Positions 8,597 through 17,372 of a stretch of DNA of 64,000 nt are shown here, piece by piece (the stretch's first letter is position 1; each line of letters starts with the position of its first letter). The notes beneath the pieces were generated by a model. The model was not told the origin of the DNA. It saw only the letters and a program-made list of their open reading frames with translations, and made no database searches. Position numbers and translations under genes: made by a program. Origin of the DNA: Pseudonocardia benzenivorans CB1190 (GTDB lineage: Bacteria > Actinomycetota > Actinomycetes > Mycobacteriales > Pseudonocardiaceae); NCBI RefSeq assembly GCF_000196675.2, contig NC_015312.1, positions 6,898,501 through 6,962,500 of the forward strand, given 5' to 3'.

Positions 8597-9649
8597 TCAC
8601 CCGAGCGTCGCCGCCGCCTCCAGCAGCATCCAGCCCGACAGCTGCACCGACAGGTCCGCCTCGGGCGTCCCCGGGGCCGGCACCCGAGCAGGACGACGCC
8701 AGTCGTGCGCGAACACCGGGCCCGTCGCGATCTCCGCCCGGTTGTCCCACACCGACTCCGCGCTCGCGAGCACCAGCCGCCGCGCCGGCGCGGCCAGCTC
8801 GGGCCGGCGGCGTGCCGCATCGGCCAGGTAGCGGGCGAGGATGCCGTTGAACAGCCCGCCGTCGCCGCCGTCGTCGTAGCCGGGGACGACGCCGTCGGCA
8901 CCCGCCATCCGTGTCGACACCGCGTCGAGGACGGCGCCCGCGCGCTCGGCCCAGCGCGGGTCGCCGTCGCGTTCGGCGAGCTCGACGCAGGCCCCGAGGT
9001 ACACGCCCTGGCAGTACGTGTAGGTCGTCGCGGCCACCTCACGGACGGTGCCGTCGGGGGCGAGCCGGACGCCGTCGCGGACCAACCCGGTCCCCGGGTC
9101 GACGAGCTGGGCGGCCATCCAGTCGACGATCGCCGCCGCGAGTGCCACCTGCCCGCGCCGGGCCAGCAGGATCGCCGCGGGGCCGTTGGCGGGGGCGTTC
9201 TTGAAGTCGTCGGCGCGCCGCCACCAGATCCCGCCGCCGCCGTCGGGTGTCCAGCCCGCGCGCAACCGGTCGGTCACCGCCCGCAGCGCACCGGGGCCGG
9301 ACCGGCGGGCGAGCGTCCCGGCCCGGTCGACGGCGAGCCCGAACCAGGCGATGTCGTCGTAGTAGTCGTTGGTCCAGCGGCCGAGGTTCTTCAGCCGGAT
9401 CCCGCGCGTCAGTGCCGCGACGGCCGCGCCGCGCCGGGCCTGCGGATCACGCTGCTGGGCGTCGACGAGGCAGTCGAGCAGGTGCGCCTGCCACCAGTAG
9501 TGCCACGGCCAGGGCCTGCTCACCCGGGGCCGCGGCCAGGCGATCCGGCCGATGCCGGTCCCCGGCGTGACACCGGCGATGCGGCGCAGGTGCCGCCGCC
9601 GGACCGCCGTCTCCGCCGCGGCGGCCCGCTCCGCCCAGCTGTCCCCCAT
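8597..9649 (-). CDS. Glycoside hydrolase family 76-like protein
   Basis: Resembles GH76 endo-alpha-1,6-mannanases, which act on alpha-mannan or mannan-containing glycoconjugates with an (alpha/alpha)6 barrel. The adjacent catalytic aspartates are seen in NDYYDDIAWFGLAV near residue 97, and the family-type WWRRADDFKNAPANGPAAILLAR and TYTYCQGVYLGACVEL stretches follow. The protein has 350 residues and no signal peptide or membrane segment. It is therefore probably cytoplasmic, unusual for an enzyme acting on polymers, and may act on short oligosaccharides. It ends four bases from the convergent DedA gene. Confidence 0.85.
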   Translation of the reverse strand: MGDSWAERAAAAETAVRRRHLRRIAGVTPGTGIGRIAWPRPRVSRPWPWHYWWQAHLLDCLVDAQQRDPQARRGAAVAALTRGIRLKNLGRWTNDYYDDIAWFGLAVDRAGTLARRSGPGALRAVTDRLRAGWTPDGGGGIWWRRADDFKNAPANGPAAILLARRGQVALAAAIVDWMAAQLVDPGTGLVRDGVRLAPDGTVREVAATTYTYCQGVYLGACVELAERDGDPRWAERAGAVLDAVSTRMAGADGVVPGYDDGGDGGLFNGILARYLADAARRRPELAAPARRLVLASAESVWDNRAEIATGPVFAHDWRRPARVPAPGTPEADLSVQLSGWMLLEAAATLG

Positions 9650-9707
9650 GCCCCCGATCCTGGCAGAGCCGGGACGCAGGTCCGGGACGGCGCCCGACCG
9701 CCCCGCC

Positions 9708-11159
9708 TCAGTGCCCGTGGGTGCTGCTCGACGCGTAGTCGGTGTACGTGTAGGGGTTGTCGAGGATCTTCGTCTGCGGGATCTCCGGGTTCATCCCCGC
9801 CTGCCAGGCCTCCTCGCCCATGGTCGAGCGCAGGTGGCTGACGGTGTCGTCGATCTCCGCACGGGCCCGGTCCAGGTCGATCCCGACGAGCCGGTGGTCG
9901 CGCTTGACGATCCGGCCGTCGATGATCACGGTGTCCACGTCGCCGCGCTGGGCCTGGAACACCACGTGGCCGTACGGGTTGAGCAGCGGGAAGGACACGG
10001 GCGAGTCGTCGTTCTTGATCAGCACGACGTCGGCCTTGTAGCCGGCCTGGAGCCTGCCCAGCTCGCCGTCGCGCCCCAGGGCCCGGGCACCGCCGCGGGT
10101 GGCCCACTCGACGACCTGGTCGGCGCGCAGCGACGCGTTCGTGACGGTCTCGCTGCGGGCGTGCGCCTCGAGGTGCTCGCGGGAGCGGTCGGCGCCGAGG
10201 GTCGAGCGCATGGCGGAGAACAGGTCGCCGCTCCACCAGACGCTGGTGTCCATCGACAGCGAGACGGGGATGCCGTGCGAACGCAGCGCCCAGCTGGGCG
10301 GGTAGCCCTGGCCGGCGCTCTGCTCGCTCTCGGTGGAGATCGACACCGAGCCGCCGGTGGCGGCGATGCGGTTGTACGAGTCGGCCGACAGCGATGCGGC
10401 GTGGACGAACACACTGGTCTCGTCGAGGAAACCCGCCTCGTGGGCGAGCCGGATGCCCTCGTCGTTGGTGGCGCCCCAGACCCCGGCGTGCGTCGTGACC
10501 GGGACGCCGAGCTCGCGGGCCGCCTCGTAGGCGGCGCGCTCGGGGAACTCGGGATCGCCGGTGACGTCGAAGGCCAGCTGGAAACGCAGCATGTCGTCGC
10601 CGGTGTCGATGGCCCGGCGGGCGAACGCGCGGAAGTCCGGCGAGTTGGTCCACTCCCAGGGCGCCTGCTGGATGTTGCCGTAGGCGAGGACGAAGCGGCC
10701 CGGAACGGAGCGCAGGGCGTCGGTGGCGGCCTCGGCGTGCTCGACGGTCTGCAGGCCGTGCGACCAGTCGACGGTCGTCGTCACGCCGGCGTCGACGGAC
10801 TCGATCGCGGCGAGCAGGTTGCCGGCGTGGACGTCCTGCGGCCGGAAGTGCCTGCCGGACTCCAGGTAGTACCAGACGAAGTACTGGGTGAGGGTCCAGT
10901 CGGCGCCGTAGCCGCGCATGGCCGTCTGCCACATGTGCCGGTGGGTGTCGATCATGCCGGGCATGACGATCCCGCGGCGGGCGTCGATCTCGACGGTGCC
11001 CGCCGGGACGGTCAGCGCGGGGCCGACGGCCACGATGCGGTGTCCCGAGACGTGGACGTCGGTGTCGAGGAGCACGGAGCGCGCGTCGTCCATCGGCAGC
11101 ACCGTCCCACCGCGCAGGACGGTGTCCGGTCCGGTCGCGTCCCGGTTGACGTCGCTCAT
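9708..11159 (-). CDS. Metal-dependent amidohydrolase (deaminase-like)
   Basis: Amidohydrolase-superfamily enzyme of the cytosine/guanine deaminase and chlorohydrolase (TRZ/ATZ) type, 483 residues. The metal-binding HXH reads DTHRHMWQTAMRG near residue 75; later conserved positions include THAGVWG (metal His), FVHAASLSADSYNRIA, and the catalytic aspartate in LSMDTSVWWSGDL. The C-terminal KADVVLIK and VIIDGRIV segments close the beta-sandwich. ATG 11159 is preceded by GAGGGAG. It diverges from the IclR regulator gene and is thus its likely target. The substrate is unknown; an N-heterocyclic or aminated aromatic compound feeding the ring-cleavage operon is plausible. Confidence 0.88.
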   Translation of the reverse strand: MSDVNRDATGPDTVLRGGTVLPMDDARSVLLDTDVHVSGHRIVAVGPALTVPAGTVEIDARRGIVMPGMIDTHRHMWQTAMRGYGADWTLTQYFVWYYLESGRHFRPQDVHAGNLLAAIESVDAGVTTTVDWSHGLQTVEHAEAATDALRSVPGRFVLAYGNIQQAPWEWTNSPDFRAFARRAIDTGDDMLRFQLAFDVTGDPEFPERAAYEAARELGVPVTTHAGVWGATNDEGIRLAHEAGFLDETSVFVHAASLSADSYNRIAATGGSVSISTESEQSAGQGYPPSWALRSHGIPVSLSMDTSVWWSGDLFSAMRSTLGADRSREHLEAHARSETVTNASLRADQVVEWATRGGARALGRDGELGRLQAGYKADVVLIKNDDSPVSFPLLNPYGHVVFQAQRGDVDTVIIDGRIVKRDHRLVGIDLDRARAEIDDTVSHLRSTMGEEAWQAGMNPEIPQTKILDNPYTYTDYASSSTHGH

Positions 11160-11195
11160 CGCTTCCGCTCCCTCGCGTGGCATCCGGCGCTACTA

Positions 11196-11209
11196 CGGAC
11201 GAACGTCCG
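11196..11209. promoter_or_regulatory. Putative IclR operator, site 1
   Basis: CGGACG-AA-CGTCCG, a perfect 6-base inverted repeat in the divergent promoter region between the amidohydrolase and the IclR regulator. It shares 13 of 15 positions with the repeat upstream of the CoA-transferase gene (12206-12221), which supports one regulator acting on both. Confidence 0.65.
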
Positions 11210-11375
11210 CCCACCGGCCCCTGTGGACATCGGTCACTCTCACGCAGGTCGTGTCACCCTGTCAATGCACCGTCGCACGCCGCGTCGCGGCCCGTCCGCA
11301 ACGCTCCGTCCGCGTGCCGGACAGCTGGTCGCTAGCCTGGTCGTCGACGCCGCACGAACCGGAAGAGGTGGTGGC

Positions 11376-12179
11376 ATGCCGCGCGAGGGAACGGGCCCCG
11401 ACTTCATCGAGGCCCTCGCCCGTGGCCTGGACGTCATCCGCGCGTTCCCGCCGGGCCGGCCGGTCATGTCGCTCAGCGACGTCGCGACCGCGACCGGACT
11501 GGCCCGCCCCACCGCGCGCCGCATCCTGCTGACGCTCGAGGAGCTCGGCTACGTGCGCGTCGACGGCAACGGTTTCGCCCTCACCCCGCGGGTCCTCGAC
11601 CTCGGCGTCGCCTATGTGCGGTCGATGGGCCTGTGGGACGTCGCGCGCCCGCACATGGAGCGGCTCGTCGCACGGACCAACGAGTCGTGCTCGATCGCGC
11701 AGCTCGACGGCTCCGACATCGTCTACGTCGCGCGGGTCGCGGTGCCGAAGATCGTCTCGCTGGCGGTGCAGATCGGCACGCGCTTCCCCGCGCTGCAGAC
11801 CTCGCTCGGGAAGGTGCAGCTCGCCGCGCTCGCGCCGGACGAGCTCGAGCGAGTGCTGGCCGAGCCGACGCGCTCGGGCCTGGTCCCGCGGTGGCAGCCC
11901 GGTGTCGAGGAGCGCGACGCCGAGCTGCGGGAGGTCCGCGCCCGAGGCTGGGCGCTGACCGACGAGCAGCTGACGCTGGGCATCCGCTCCGTCGCCGCGC
12001 CGCTGCGCGACGGGGACGGGCGGGTCATCGCGGGCATCAACGTCAACACCCACGCCGCGGAGACGCCGGTGGAGACGCTGCTGGAGCACCACCTCCCGGC
12101 GCTGCTGCAGGTCGCGGGCGACATCAGCGCCGACTTCGCGCGGCTGGCGAACGTCCCGCACGTGACCGTCGCGTCCTGA
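11376..12179 (+). CDS. IclR family transcriptional regulator (PcaR-like)
   Basis: DNA-binding regulator of 267 residues. The N-terminal winged helix-turn-helix covers residues about 12-75 (FIEALARGLDVIRAF, then SLSDVATATGLARPTARRILLTLEELGYV), and the effector domain follows, with the family-type SCSIAQLDGSDIVYVARV, TSLGKVQLAAL and GWALTDEQLTLGIRSVAAPL. This resembles the PcaR/PobR subgroup that controls protocatechuate and beta-ketoadipate catabolism. It lies between the divergent amidohydrolase and the co-directional CoA-transferase operon, each with a matching inverted repeat upstream. The ATG at 11376 follows GGAAGAGGTGG. Confidence 0.93.
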   Translation: MPREGTGPDFIEALARGLDVIRAFPPGRPVMSLSDVATATGLARPTARRILLTLEELGYVRVDGNGFALTPRVLDLGVAYVRSMGLWDVARPHMERLVARTNESCSIAQLDGSDIVYVARVAVPKIVSLAVQIGTRFPALQTSLGKVQLAALAPDELERVLAEPTRSGLVPRWQPGVEERDAELREVRARGWALTDEQLTLGIRSVAAPLRDGDGRVIAGINVNTHAAETPVETLLEHHLPALLQVAGDISADFARLANVPHVTVAS

Positions 12180-12205
12180 CGGTCGGTGTGGCAGCATCGC
12201 CTTCA

Positions 12206-12221
12206 ACGGACGACTGTCCGT
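12206..12221. promoter_or_regulatory. Putative IclR operator, site 2
   Basis: ACGGAC-GACT-GTCCGT, a perfect 6-base inverted repeat in the 68-base gap between the regulator and the CoA-transferase gene. It is nearly identical to the repeat at 11196-11209 and is placed to control the catabolic operon. Confidence 0.65.
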
Positions 12222-12247
12222 CTGACGGCCGAAGGATCGAGCTGCTG

Positions 12248-13429
12248 ATGTCAGAAATCGCCCGGAAGGACGCCGCCGGACCGTTGGCGGGGTTGCTCGT
12301 GGCCGACTTCTCGCGCGTGCTCGCGGGGCCCTACGCGACGATGCTGCTCGCCGACATGGGCGCCGAGGTCGTCAAGGTCGAAGGCCCGAGCGGCGACGAG
12401 ACGCGCACCTGGACCCCGCCGTCGCGCGGTGAGGACTCCACGTACTACCTCGGCGTCAACCGCGGGAAGCGGTCGATCGTCCTCGACCTGCGCGACGAGG
12501 CCGACGCGGCGCTCGGCCGGGAGCTGGCCCGGCGCGCGGACGTCGTGATCCAGAACTTCAAGCCCGGTGGGCTCGCGAGGTACGGGCTGGACTTCGAGTC
12601 GGTCCGGACGGCGAACCCGGCGACCGTCTACGCGTCGATCAGCGGGTTCGGGGCCGGGGCCGGGGCGCGGGTGCCCGGCTACGACCTGATGGTCCAGGCG
12701 ATCTCGGGCCTGATGAGCCTCACCGGTGACCCCGACGGGCCGCCCTACCGCGCCGGCATCTCCGTGTTCGACGTAATGGCGGGCAACCACGCCGTCATCG
12801 GCATCCTCGCCGCGCTACGGCACCGCGACGCCACCGGCGAGGGCCAGCACGTCGAGGTCAACCTGCTGTCGTCGGCGCTGACGGGGCTGGTGAACCACAG
12901 CTCGGCCTACGTCGCGGGTGGCGTCGTGCCCACCCGGATGGGCAACGCGCACCCGAGCGTCTTCCCGTACGAACCGCTCCCGACCGCCGACAACGACCTC
13001 ATCGTCGCCGCCGCGAACGACGGGCAGTTCCGCAGGCTGTGCGAGGTCCTCGGCATCCCCGACGTGCCCGACGACCCGCGCTTCGCCCGCAACGCCGACC
13101 GCACGGCCAACCGCGAGGTGCTGCGCCCGATCCTGACCGAGCGGCTCGCCACGCGGGGTGCGCTCGAATGGTTCGACCTGCTCGTCGCGGCCGGCGTGCC
13201 GTGCGGGCCGATCAACACCATCGACGGCGGGTTCGCGATGGCCGAGCGGCTGGGCCTCGACCCGGTCGTCGAGGTGGGCGAGGGCGACCGCGCCGTCCCG
13301 ACGACGCGGCACCCGGTGCGTTTCTCGGCCACCCCGGCCGGCTACGCGCTGCCGCCCCCGCGGCTCGACGAGCACGGCCCCGAGCTGCGTGAATGGCTGT
13401 CGAAGGAACCGGAGGACGACCGTGGCTGA
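12248..13429 (+). CDS. CaiB/BaiF family (class III) CoA-transferase
   Basis: Transfers CoA between carboxylic acids. The protein has 393 residues and opens with the family pattern GLLVADFSRVLAGPYATMLLADMGAEVVKVE. The catalytic aspartate is expected in the PGYDLMVQAISGLMSLTG segment near residue 147, and GISVFDVMAGNHAVIGILAAL follows. Its last eight bases overlap the downstream lyase gene, so the two products are coupled: probably this enzyme makes the CoA ester that the lyase cleaves. The likely substrate is a tricarboxylic or hydroxy-dicarboxylic acid released after ring cleavage; that is inference. Confidence 0.92.
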   Translation: MSEIARKDAAGPLAGLLVADFSRVLAGPYATMLLADMGAEVVKVEGPSGDETRTWTPPSRGEDSTYYLGVNRGKRSIVLDLRDEADAALGRELARRADVVIQNFKPGGLARYGLDFESVRTANPATVYASISGFGAGAGARVPGYDLMVQAISGLMSLTGDPDGPPYRAGISVFDVMAGNHAVIGILAALRHRDATGEGQHVEVNLLSSALTGLVNHSSAYVAGGVVPTRMGNAHPSVFPYEPLPTADNDLIVAAANDGQFRRLCEVLGIPDVPDDPRFARNADRTANREVLRPILTERLATRGALEWFDLLVAAGVPCGPINTIDGGFAMAERLGLDPVVEVGEGDRAVPTTRHPVRFSATPAGYALPPPRLDEHGPELREWLSKEPEDDRG

Positions 13430-14237
13430 CGGGACGTACCCGACGGCGCTGGGGGCGTCGAGCCCCGACCGGATCACCCTGCTCGGCGCGGATCTCGCCG
13501 ACGACGTCATGGGCAGCGTCGGCTTCGGCGAGCTGGCGTTCTGGCTCGCGACGCAGCGGCGCCCCTCGCGCGGTGAGACGCGGGTGTTCGAGGCCGTCCT
13601 CGCCGCTCTCGCCGACCACGGGTTCACCCCGACCGCGATCGTCACCCGGCTCACGTACCTGTCCGCCCCCGACTCCGTGCAGGGCGCCCTCGCCGCGGGC
13701 CTGCTCGGCGGCGGCTCCCGGTTCCTCGGCGTCACCGAGGACTGCGGCCGCTTCCTGCACGACGTCCTGGCCGGCGTCGACGGGGCCCTGCCCACCGACG
13801 ACGCCGGCTGGGACGCGATCGCCCTCGAGACGGTGACGGCCCAGCGCGCCGCCCGCCGGTTCGTCCCCGGCCTGGGCCATCACGTGCACAAGGACGGCGA
13901 CCCCCGCACGCCGCGGCTGTTCGCCATCGCCGAGGAGGAGGGCGTCGCCGGCCCGCACCTGGCGCTGTTCGCCGCGATCGGGCGCGTCCACCCCCAGGTG
14001 CTCGGCCGGACCCTGCCGCTCAACGGCGCCGGGGTGTGCGGTGCCGCGCTGGCCGACCTCGGGCTGCCGATGGAGCTCCTGCGCGGCTTCGCGCTGCTGG
14101 CCCGCACCGCCGGGCTGATCGGACAGCTCGCCGAGGAGCTGCGCCGGCCCGTCGCCAACGACATCTTCCTCTCCGTCGACCTGAACAACCGGTCGATCGC
14201 GCCGGAACCGTACGAGCCCGGGAGCGCCCATGGCTGA
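13422..14237 (+). CDS. Citryl-CoA-lyase-like protein (citrate synthase fold)
   Basis: The 271 residues match the small domain and active-site part of citrate synthase, as in citryl-CoA lyases that split a 3-hydroxyacyl-CoA into acetyl-CoA and an oxoacid. The motif PGLGHHVHKDGDPRTPRLF corresponds to the synthase GHRVYK..DPR segment with its catalytic histidine, and the catalytic aspartate would be in VANDIFLSVDLN near residue 250. It is far shorter than a full citrate synthase (about 430). GTG 13422 has GGAGG six bases upstream and overlaps the CoA-transferase gene. The true substrate is unknown. Confidence 0.82.
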   Translation: MADGTYPTALGASSPDRITLLGADLADDVMGSVGFGELAFWLATQRRPSRGETRVFEAVLAALADHGFTPTAIVTRLTYLSAPDSVQGALAAGLLGGGSRFLGVTEDCGRFLHDVLAGVDGALPTDDAGWDAIALETVTAQRAARRFVPGLGHHVHKDGDPRTPRLFAIAEEEGVAGPHLALFAAIGRVHPQVLGRTLPLNGAGVCGAALADLGLPMELLRGFALLARTAGLIGQLAEELRRPVANDIFLSVDLNNRSIAPEPYEPGSAHG

Positions 14238-15096
14238 GCTGGTCGCGGTGATCGCGTCCACGCACCACCCGTTCTACTACCGGGCGAGCACCGCCACCGG
14301 CGACGACCGGCCTCCCTTTGCCGACGAGTGGGTACGCAAGATCGAGGCGTTCCGCGAGACCCTCACCCGGGCCCGCCCCGACGTGCTCGTCATGGTCGGG
14401 TCCGACCACTTCCACCAGCTGTGGCTCGACAACATGCCGCAGTTCCTGGTCGGCAAGGCGCCGTTCTACGACGCCAACTGGTACAACGAGGAACGCGAGT
14501 TCGGCCTGCCGCGGATGACGCTCGCGGGTCAGGAGGACCTGTCGGCCCACGTGCTGCGGCACGGGCTCGACGCGGGGTTCGACCTCGCGTTCTCCAACGA
14601 GCTGCGCATCGACCACTCGATCACGTGCCCGATCATCACGCTGCGTCCGCAGGCGGACCTGCCGATCGTGCCGGTGTACACCAACATCTTCGCGCCGCCG
14701 CTGCCACAGCCGTCGCGGTTCGTGCAGCTCGGCCGCACGATCCGCGAGCTCGTCGAGTCGTGGCCGTCCGACCGGCGGGTGGCCGTGATCGGGACCGGCC
14801 ACCTGTCACTGGAGCTGGGCGGCCCCCGGCAGTTCGGCCCGCACGGACCCGACCCGGAGTTCGACCAGAAGGCCGTTGGCTGGATCGCGGGCGGCGACAT
14901 CGAGGAGTGCCTCGCCGAGGTCAGCCTGGAGAGCCTGCACGCCCCCGGTAACGCCACGCACGGGTTCATGGACTTCATGTTGATGATGGGTGTCGCGGGG
15001 GAGGGGCAGAAGGCCGACTACGTCGACACCTACGACCTGTTCCACACCATGGAGGCGTACTTCACCTGGTACCCGGGAGGGATCGACGGTGAGTAG
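14230..15096 (+). CDS. LigB-like class III extradiol ring-cleavage dioxygenase, large subunit
   Basis: Belongs to the LigB/DODA extradiol dioxygenase superfamily, enzymes that open catechol-type rings next to the two hydroxyls using Fe(II). The protein has 288 residues. Candidate iron ligands are His12 (ASTHHP) and His60 or His62 (VGSDHFH). At the place of the LigB catalytic Ser-His the sequence reads GTGHLSLEL (residues 188-196), and at the position of the third ligand Glu242 it has ATHG (His244), so the active site looks non-standard. ATG 14230 overlaps the lyase gene by eight bases. The next gene encodes a LigA-like small subunit. Confidence 0.85.
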   Translation: MAELVAVIASTHHPFYYRASTATGDDRPPFADEWVRKIEAFRETLTRARPDVLVMVGSDHFHQLWLDNMPQFLVGKAPFYDANWYNEEREFGLPRMTLAGQEDLSAHVLRHGLDAGFDLAFSNELRIDHSITCPIITLRPQADLPIVPVYTNIFAPPLPQPSRFVQLGRTIRELVESWPSDRRVAVIGTGHLSLELGGPRQFGPHGPDPEFDQKAVGWIAGGDIEECLAEVSLESLHAPGNATHGFMDFMLMMGVAGEGQKADYVDTYDLFHTMEAYFTWYPGGIDGE

Positions 15097-15451
15097 GTAT
15101 CTGGTCGACAAGTTCCTCTTCACCGTCGACCGCGACCCGGCGCTCGTCGAGCGCTACCGGGAGGACCCGGTCGGCACCGTGGCGTGGTGGGAGGCCGAGG
15201 AGGCCAACCGGCTGCTCAGCTGCATCGCCGACGAGCGGTCGACGTGGCTCGCCTTCGACGACGCGGAACGGGCCGCGCTCGCCGGGCACGACTACCGGGC
15301 CCTCTTCGCGCTCGGCGCCCACCCCTTCCTGACGTTGACCCTGTTCATCGCGATGTTCGAGCGCGACCACGACGAGCCGCTCGGCTTCCAGCGTGAGTAC
15401 GCGCAGCGGCTCGCGGACTTCTCGCTGCCCTACCCCGACATCGCGACGTGA
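15089..15451 (+). CDS. LigA-like small subunit of the extradiol dioxygenase
   Basis: A 120-residue protein resembling the alpha (LigA) subunit of protocatechuate 4,5-dioxygenase, which caps the active site of the LigB subunit. The supporting stretch is residues about 40-90, with AFDDAERAALAGHDYRALFALGAHPFLTLTLF matching the LigA pattern of an aspartate-rich turn, a helix and a LLRLGG-type segment (quoted here as its key parts). GTG 15089 overlaps the LigB-like stop by eight bases and the gene overlaps the reductase by four. A two-subunit LigAB-type enzyme is therefore likely. Confidence 0.75.
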   Translation: MSRYLVDKFLFTVDRDPALVERYREDPVGTVAWWEAEEANRLLSCIADERSTWLAFDDAERAALAGHDYRALFALGAHPFLTLTLFIAMFERDHDEPLGFQREYAQRLADFSLPYPDIAT

Positions 15452-16419
15452 CGTCCACGGTGCGGGCCGTCGAGATCCGGTCGGCCGGCTCCGCACCGGA
15501 GCCGGCCGACCGGCCGCGTCCGGTGCCGCGCGCCGGTGAGGTGCTGGTCGACGTCCTCGCCGCGCCCATCACGCCGCTCGACGTGCTGTGCGCGTCCGGG
15601 ACGTCGTACTTCGGGATGCCGCAGATGCCCTACGTGCCGGGCGTGCAGGGCGTCGGCCGGGTCGAGGGCGCGACGGTGTGGTTCCCGACGACGGCGGGGA
15701 TGGGCCCGGGCGACGGCAGCATGGCCACGACGGCCGTCGCGGCCCGCGCCGACCTGGTCGTGCTGCCCGACGGCGCCGACCCGGTGCTCGTCGCGGCGCT
15801 CGGGCTCTCGGCGGTCGCCGCGCACATGGCCCTGACGTGGCGCGGCGAGCTGCAGCCGGGGGAACGGGTGATCGTCCTCGGTGCCGGCGGCGTGGTCGGG
15901 CAGGCGGCGATCCAGCTCGCGCGGGTCGCCGGCGCCGCGCACGTCGTCGCGGGTGTCCGGTCGCCGGCCGCAGCCGAGCGCGCGCTGCGGGCGGGCGCCG
16001 ACGCGGTCGTGGAGACCGGGTCCGACGACGTCGCGGGCATCGCCGCCCGGCTCCGCGCCGCGGCGGGCGGCTCGGCCGACCTCGTGCTCGACCCCGTCTT
16101 CGGGGTGCCCGCCGCCGCGGCCCTGCGCGCCCTGCGACCCGGTGGCCGGCTGGTGAACCTCGGCTCGTCCGCGGCGGAGACCAGCCCGATCGACTCGTCC
16201 ACGCTGCGCAGCCGCTCCCTGCGGGTGCTCGGCTACACCAACAACGAGCTCACCGCGGAGCAGCGGTCGTCGGCACTCGTCGTCGTCGCGCGGCTGGCCG
16301 CCCGCGGCGAGCTGACCGTCGCCCACGAGACCGCCGCACTCGACGACGCCACTGCGGCCTGGCGGCGCCACCGCGCCGGTGCCGCCGAGGGCCGGATCGT
16401 CCTCGTCCCGCCGTCCTGA
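15448..16419 (+). CDS. Zinc-independent MDR-family dehydrogenase/quinone oxidoreductase-like
   Basis: Medium-chain dehydrogenase/reductase, 323 residues. The N-terminal GroES-like domain includes PYVPGVQGVGRVEG, and the NAD(P)-binding Rossmann motif VIVLGAGGVVGQAAIQLARVAG begins near residue 140. The structural-zinc cysteine cluster is absent, which points to the quinone-oxidoreductase or enoyl-reductase side of the family. GTG 15448 sits in a GTGA overlap with the LigA-like stop. As the last gene of the operon it may reduce or oxidise a ring-cleavage intermediate; the actual substrate cannot be read from sequence. Confidence 0.88.
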   Translation: MTSTVRAVEIRSAGSAPEPADRPRPVPRAGEVLVDVLAAPITPLDVLCASGTSYFGMPQMPYVPGVQGVGRVEGATVWFPTTAGMGPGDGSMATTAVAARADLVVLPDGADPVLVAALGLSAVAAHMALTWRGELQPGERVIVLGAGGVVGQAAIQLARVAGAAHVVAGVRSPAAAERALRAGADAVVETGSDDVAGIAARLRAAAGGSADLVLDPVFGVPAAAALRALRPGGRLVNLGSSAAETSPIDSSTLRSRSLRVLGYTNNELTAEQRSSALVVVARLAARGELTVAHETAALDDATAAWRRHRAGAAEGRIVLVPPS

Positions 16420-16440
16420 CCGGCCGACGCCCACAACCGG

Positions 16441-17355
16441 TCAGGGCGCGGTGAGCGGCGGGTTCCACGGGGAGGCGACGACGTCGTCGGCGTGCACGGA
16501 CGTCGACCCGCTCGCCGTGGCCTCGACGGTGAAGCGGACCCGACGGCCGGTGCGGTCGTCGGCGGCGGGCTCCGGCAGACCCTCCCAGTCGATCACGGCC
16601 GTGCCCGACAGGTGCAGCGTCGTACCGGTCGCGAAGTCGAGGAACAGCAGCGCCGCCGCCGGGTCGACCGCGATGTTGCCGAGGCTGTTGAACAGGTTGT
16701 TGCCCGGATAGTCCGGCCACCACAGCTCGTGTGCGTTCTCGACGCGGACGAAGCCCGGGGCGCCGCCGCGGTGGGATGCGTCGCTGCCACGGTCGGGATG
16801 GGTGGTGCCCAGCAGGAACGTGTCGGCGTTCCGGACCAGCGCGACGTCGGCGTCGCCGAGTGCCGCCCCGCGCCGGACTGCCCCGGACGACCCGACGTGC
16901 GCGGTGCTGTCGAGGACGCGCTGCTGGATGTACTGCGGGCAGTTGCCGAAGGCCTGCTCGGCCGCGACCACGAGCCCGGAGGCACCCGAGACGGCGAGCG
17001 TGCCGTTGACGCGGATGCGCCGCCGCCGCGCGAAGTCGACCGCGATCAGCCCGACCGCCTGGCCCGCGGGGACGTCGTGCAGCGGGTCGCCCGCGGCGGG
17101 CCGGCCGTGCACCCGCAACGTGGTCTCGTCCGCGACCTCGAGGAACCCGGGATCGCCGGTCAGCGGGGAGATCCAGAGCCGCCCACCGGCGTCGCGCGCG
17201 GTCAGGGCGGCGAACGTGCGATCGGCCAGGAAGCGCTCGGCGCCACCACGCAGGTCGGGTGCCGCGAGCATCCCGGCGAGTCGCGCGGCGTCGCCGCTGA
17301 CCCCTGCGCGTTGCTGCACGGCCACCTCGCCCGCGTGGAAACCGTGACCGGCCAT
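16441..17355 (-). CDS. Pyridoxamine 5'-phosphate oxidase-family flavin-binding protein
   Basis: Split-barrel FMN-binding protein of 304 residues. The segment from about residue 150 to 240, with TFLLGTTHPDRGSDASHRGG, GFVRVENAHELWWPDYPGNN and NSLGNIAVDPAAALLFLDF, is typical of the long PPOX-like proteins that bind flavin or F420 rather than of true PdxH. It converges with the ring-cleavage operon, 21 bases away. Its own promoter region contains an inverted repeat resembling the IclR sites, so it may belong to the same regulon as a flavin reductase or detoxifying enzyme; this is inference. Confidence 0.85.
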   Translation of the reverse strand: MAGHGFHAGEVAVQQRAGVSGDAARLAGMLAAPDLRGGAERFLADRTFAALTARDAGGRLWISPLTGDPGFLEVADETTLRVHGRPAAGDPLHDVPAGQAVGLIAVDFARRRRIRVNGTLAVSGASGLVVAAEQAFGNCPQYIQQRVLDSTAHVGSSGAVRRGAALGDADVALVRNADTFLLGTTHPDRGSDASHRGGAPGFVRVENAHELWWPDYPGNNLFNSLGNIAVDPAAALLFLDFATGTTLHLSGTAVIDWEGLPEPAADDRTGRRVRFTVEATASGSTSVHADDVVASPWNPPLTAP

Positions 17356-17372
17356 GTGTGCCTCCCGAGGTC

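Noticed and set aside
9552-11375. Long plus-strand frame leading into the IclR regulator
   Set aside because: It is antisense to the amidohydrolase, whose metal-binding motifs are intact; the regulator begins at ATG 11376.
16441-17355. Annotation as PdxH (pyridoxamine phosphate oxidase of B6 synthesis)
   Set aside because: The protein is about 100 residues longer than PdxH and lacks its C-terminal PLP-binding signature; only the general split-barrel family is supported.
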